The position numbers and the translations under genes were made by a program. Under the pieces are notes generated by a model. It searched no databases. It saw only the letters and a list, made by a program, of their open reading frames with translations, and was not told the DNA's origin. This document shows positions 40,982 to 41,870 of a stretch of 41,870 bases of DNA, piece by piece (position 1 is the first letter of the stretch; each line of letters begins with the position of its first letter). Origin of the DNA: Acetobacteraceae bacterium (lineage in GTDB: Bacteria; Pseudomonadota; Alphaproteobacteria; Acetobacterales; Acetobacteraceae); the NCBI GenBank assembly GCA_025352375.1, contig JANXTL010000195.1:1-41870 (forward strand), read 5' to 3'.

Positions 40982-41870
40982 TTATTTTGACATACAATCG
41001 CGTATAATTTGCACCGCCATATCGATACCAGCGCGGTCTACATCCAAATGTGTGCAGGCGCGCACCCGGAAGGTTCCCATCACCGACACCGATAACCCCT
41101 GGCCCCGAGCGCGGGTCGCGAGTTCGTCCGCGGTCAGGCCGGTGCCTTTGACGTCGAAGAACACCAAGTTGGTCTCCGGCGCTTCCACCACGATGCCGGG
41201 CACCTGCGCCAACCCGCGCGCCAGAGCGGCGGCATTGGCGTGGTCCTCGCCCAGCCGGCCGATATTATGGTCGAGGGCGTAGAGGCATCCCGCCGCGCTC
41301 AGCCCCGCTTGCCGCAACGATCCGCCCAGCCGCTGCTTCCAGCGCCATGCCTGGTCGATAAAGGCGGTGCTCCCGCACAGTACCGCGCCGAGCGGTGCCC
41401 CCAGGCCCTTGGTGAAATCGAGCCAAACGGAATCGCAGCGCGACGCCATATCGGAAGCCGGCACGCCGGCCGCGACGACGGCGTTCATCAGCCGGGCACC
41501 GTCCATATGCGTCGCCATGCCCCATGCGTGTGCGGCATCCAGCACCGCGTTCAGCGCGTCGAGCTTCCAGACCGATCCGCCGCCGAGGTTGGCGGTCTGC
41601 TCCACCGACAGCAGCGTCTGCGGCGGGGCATTGCGGCGCTTTTCCCGGAACGCCGCCTGCATGGTGGGAACGTCGAACATGCCTTTGGGGCCGCGCAGAC
41701 CCAGCACCACGGCGCCGGCCAAAGCGCCAGGCCCGCCGCCCTCATTGGTCACGATATGGCTGGCCTCATGCGCCAGGATTTCGTCGCCGGGGCGGCAATG
41801 CACCGCGATGGAAATCTGGTTGCACATGGTGCCGGAGGGCAGAAAAACCGCCGCCTGCTTTCCTGTCAAC
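40982..41870 (-). CDS. ltaE: Low-specificity L-threonine aldolase (N-terminus outside the window)
   Basis: This PLP enzyme cleaves L-threonine/allo-threonine to glycine and acetaldehyde. The window holds about 295 C-terminal residues: LTGKQAAVFLPSGTMCNQIS, HEASHIVTNEGGGPGALAGA, THMDGARLMNAVVAAGV (PLP-site Asp/Arg), DFTKGLGAPLGAVLCGS with the Schiff-base Lys, and a typical C-terminal domain. The frame runs open through the right edge, so about 50 N-terminal residues are missing from view. With thrC at the other end of the window, both ends carry threonine metabolism, but they are 39 kb apart and not co-transcribed. Confidence 0.92.
   Translation of the reverse strand, partial: LTGKQAAVFLPSGTMCNQISIAVHCRPGDEILAHEASHIVTNEGGGPGALAGAVVLGLRGPKGMFDVPTMQAAFREKRRNAPPQTLLSVEQTANLGGGSVWKLDALNAVLDAAHAWGMATHMDGARLMNAVVAAGVPASDMASRCDSVWLDFTKGLGAPLGAVLCGSTAFIDQAWRWKQRLGGSLRQAGLSAAGCLYALDHNIGRLGEDHANAAALARGLAQVPGIVVEAPETNLVFFDVKGTGLTADELATRARGQGLSVSVMGTFRVRACTHLDVDRAGIDMAVQIIRDCMSK

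Overview
The window is about 42 kb of GC-rich DNA, most consistent with a Rhodospirillales alphaproteobacterium and probably Acetobacteraceae. This is judged from codon use, the paa/mla/DUF29/Uma2 gene mix, the molybdenum storage genes and the style of the small repeats. No rRNA, tRNA or CRISPR array is visible.

Layout. 1-1.5 kb: a palindrome and threonine synthase (minus). 1.7-7.3 kb (plus): a cupredoxin-like protein, a large secreted multicopper oxidase, a SAM methyltransferase and both subunits of a molybdenum storage protein (MosB-like, then MosA-like). A roughly 117-bp MITE-like element sits exactly in the stop codon of the oxidase. 7.4-14.4 kb (plus): bacterial alpha-2-macroglobulin plus its usual partner, penicillin-binding protein 1C. 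14.4-16.2 kb (minus): a methyltransferase, a SnoaL-like protein and an ABM-like protein. 16.2-18.9 kb: a decayed region holding a gene broken by two more copies of the same MITE, and an mqsRA toxin-antitoxin pair whose toxin is frameshifted. 18.9-23 kb (minus): a hydrolase-cyclase-LuxR hybrid, a branched-chain-type binding protein and an acyl-CoA dehydrogenase. 23-25.4 kb: DUF29, a transposase relic and three phage/plasmid-like genes. 25.5-28 kb: paaABCD (phenylacetyl-CoA epoxidase) without paaE, then an internally deleted acetate kinase relic. 28-31.1 kb: a lone molybdenum hydroxylase large subunit and a Uma2 protein. 31.2-35.7 kb (minus): an Mla/Pqi-type lipid transporter operon headed by a polyamine-type binding protein. 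35.8-37.4 kb (minus): a formyltransferase and a truncated serine recombinase. 37.5-40.4 kb: three toxin-antitoxin loci around a gene of unknown function with a strong promoter/operator. 40.4-41.9 kb (minus): an EF-hand protein and an L-threonine aldolase that runs off the window.

Main results. (1) Three nearly identical MITE copies with TA-bounded ends are present. Two of them interrupt a single gene, and in-silico removal of exactly 115 bp from each restores one continuous 275-codon reading frame. (2) Removing the third copy the same way leaves the oxidase stop codon intact and puts the methyltransferase start 7 bp downstream. The cupredoxin, oxidase, methyltransferase and mosBA genes were therefore probably one operon before the insertion. 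(3) At all four toxin-antitoxin loci the antitoxin reading frame is open while the toxin is frameshifted, nonsense-mutated, absent, or left with only a CTG start. Homology statements come from family knowledge recalled by eye; no search was run.
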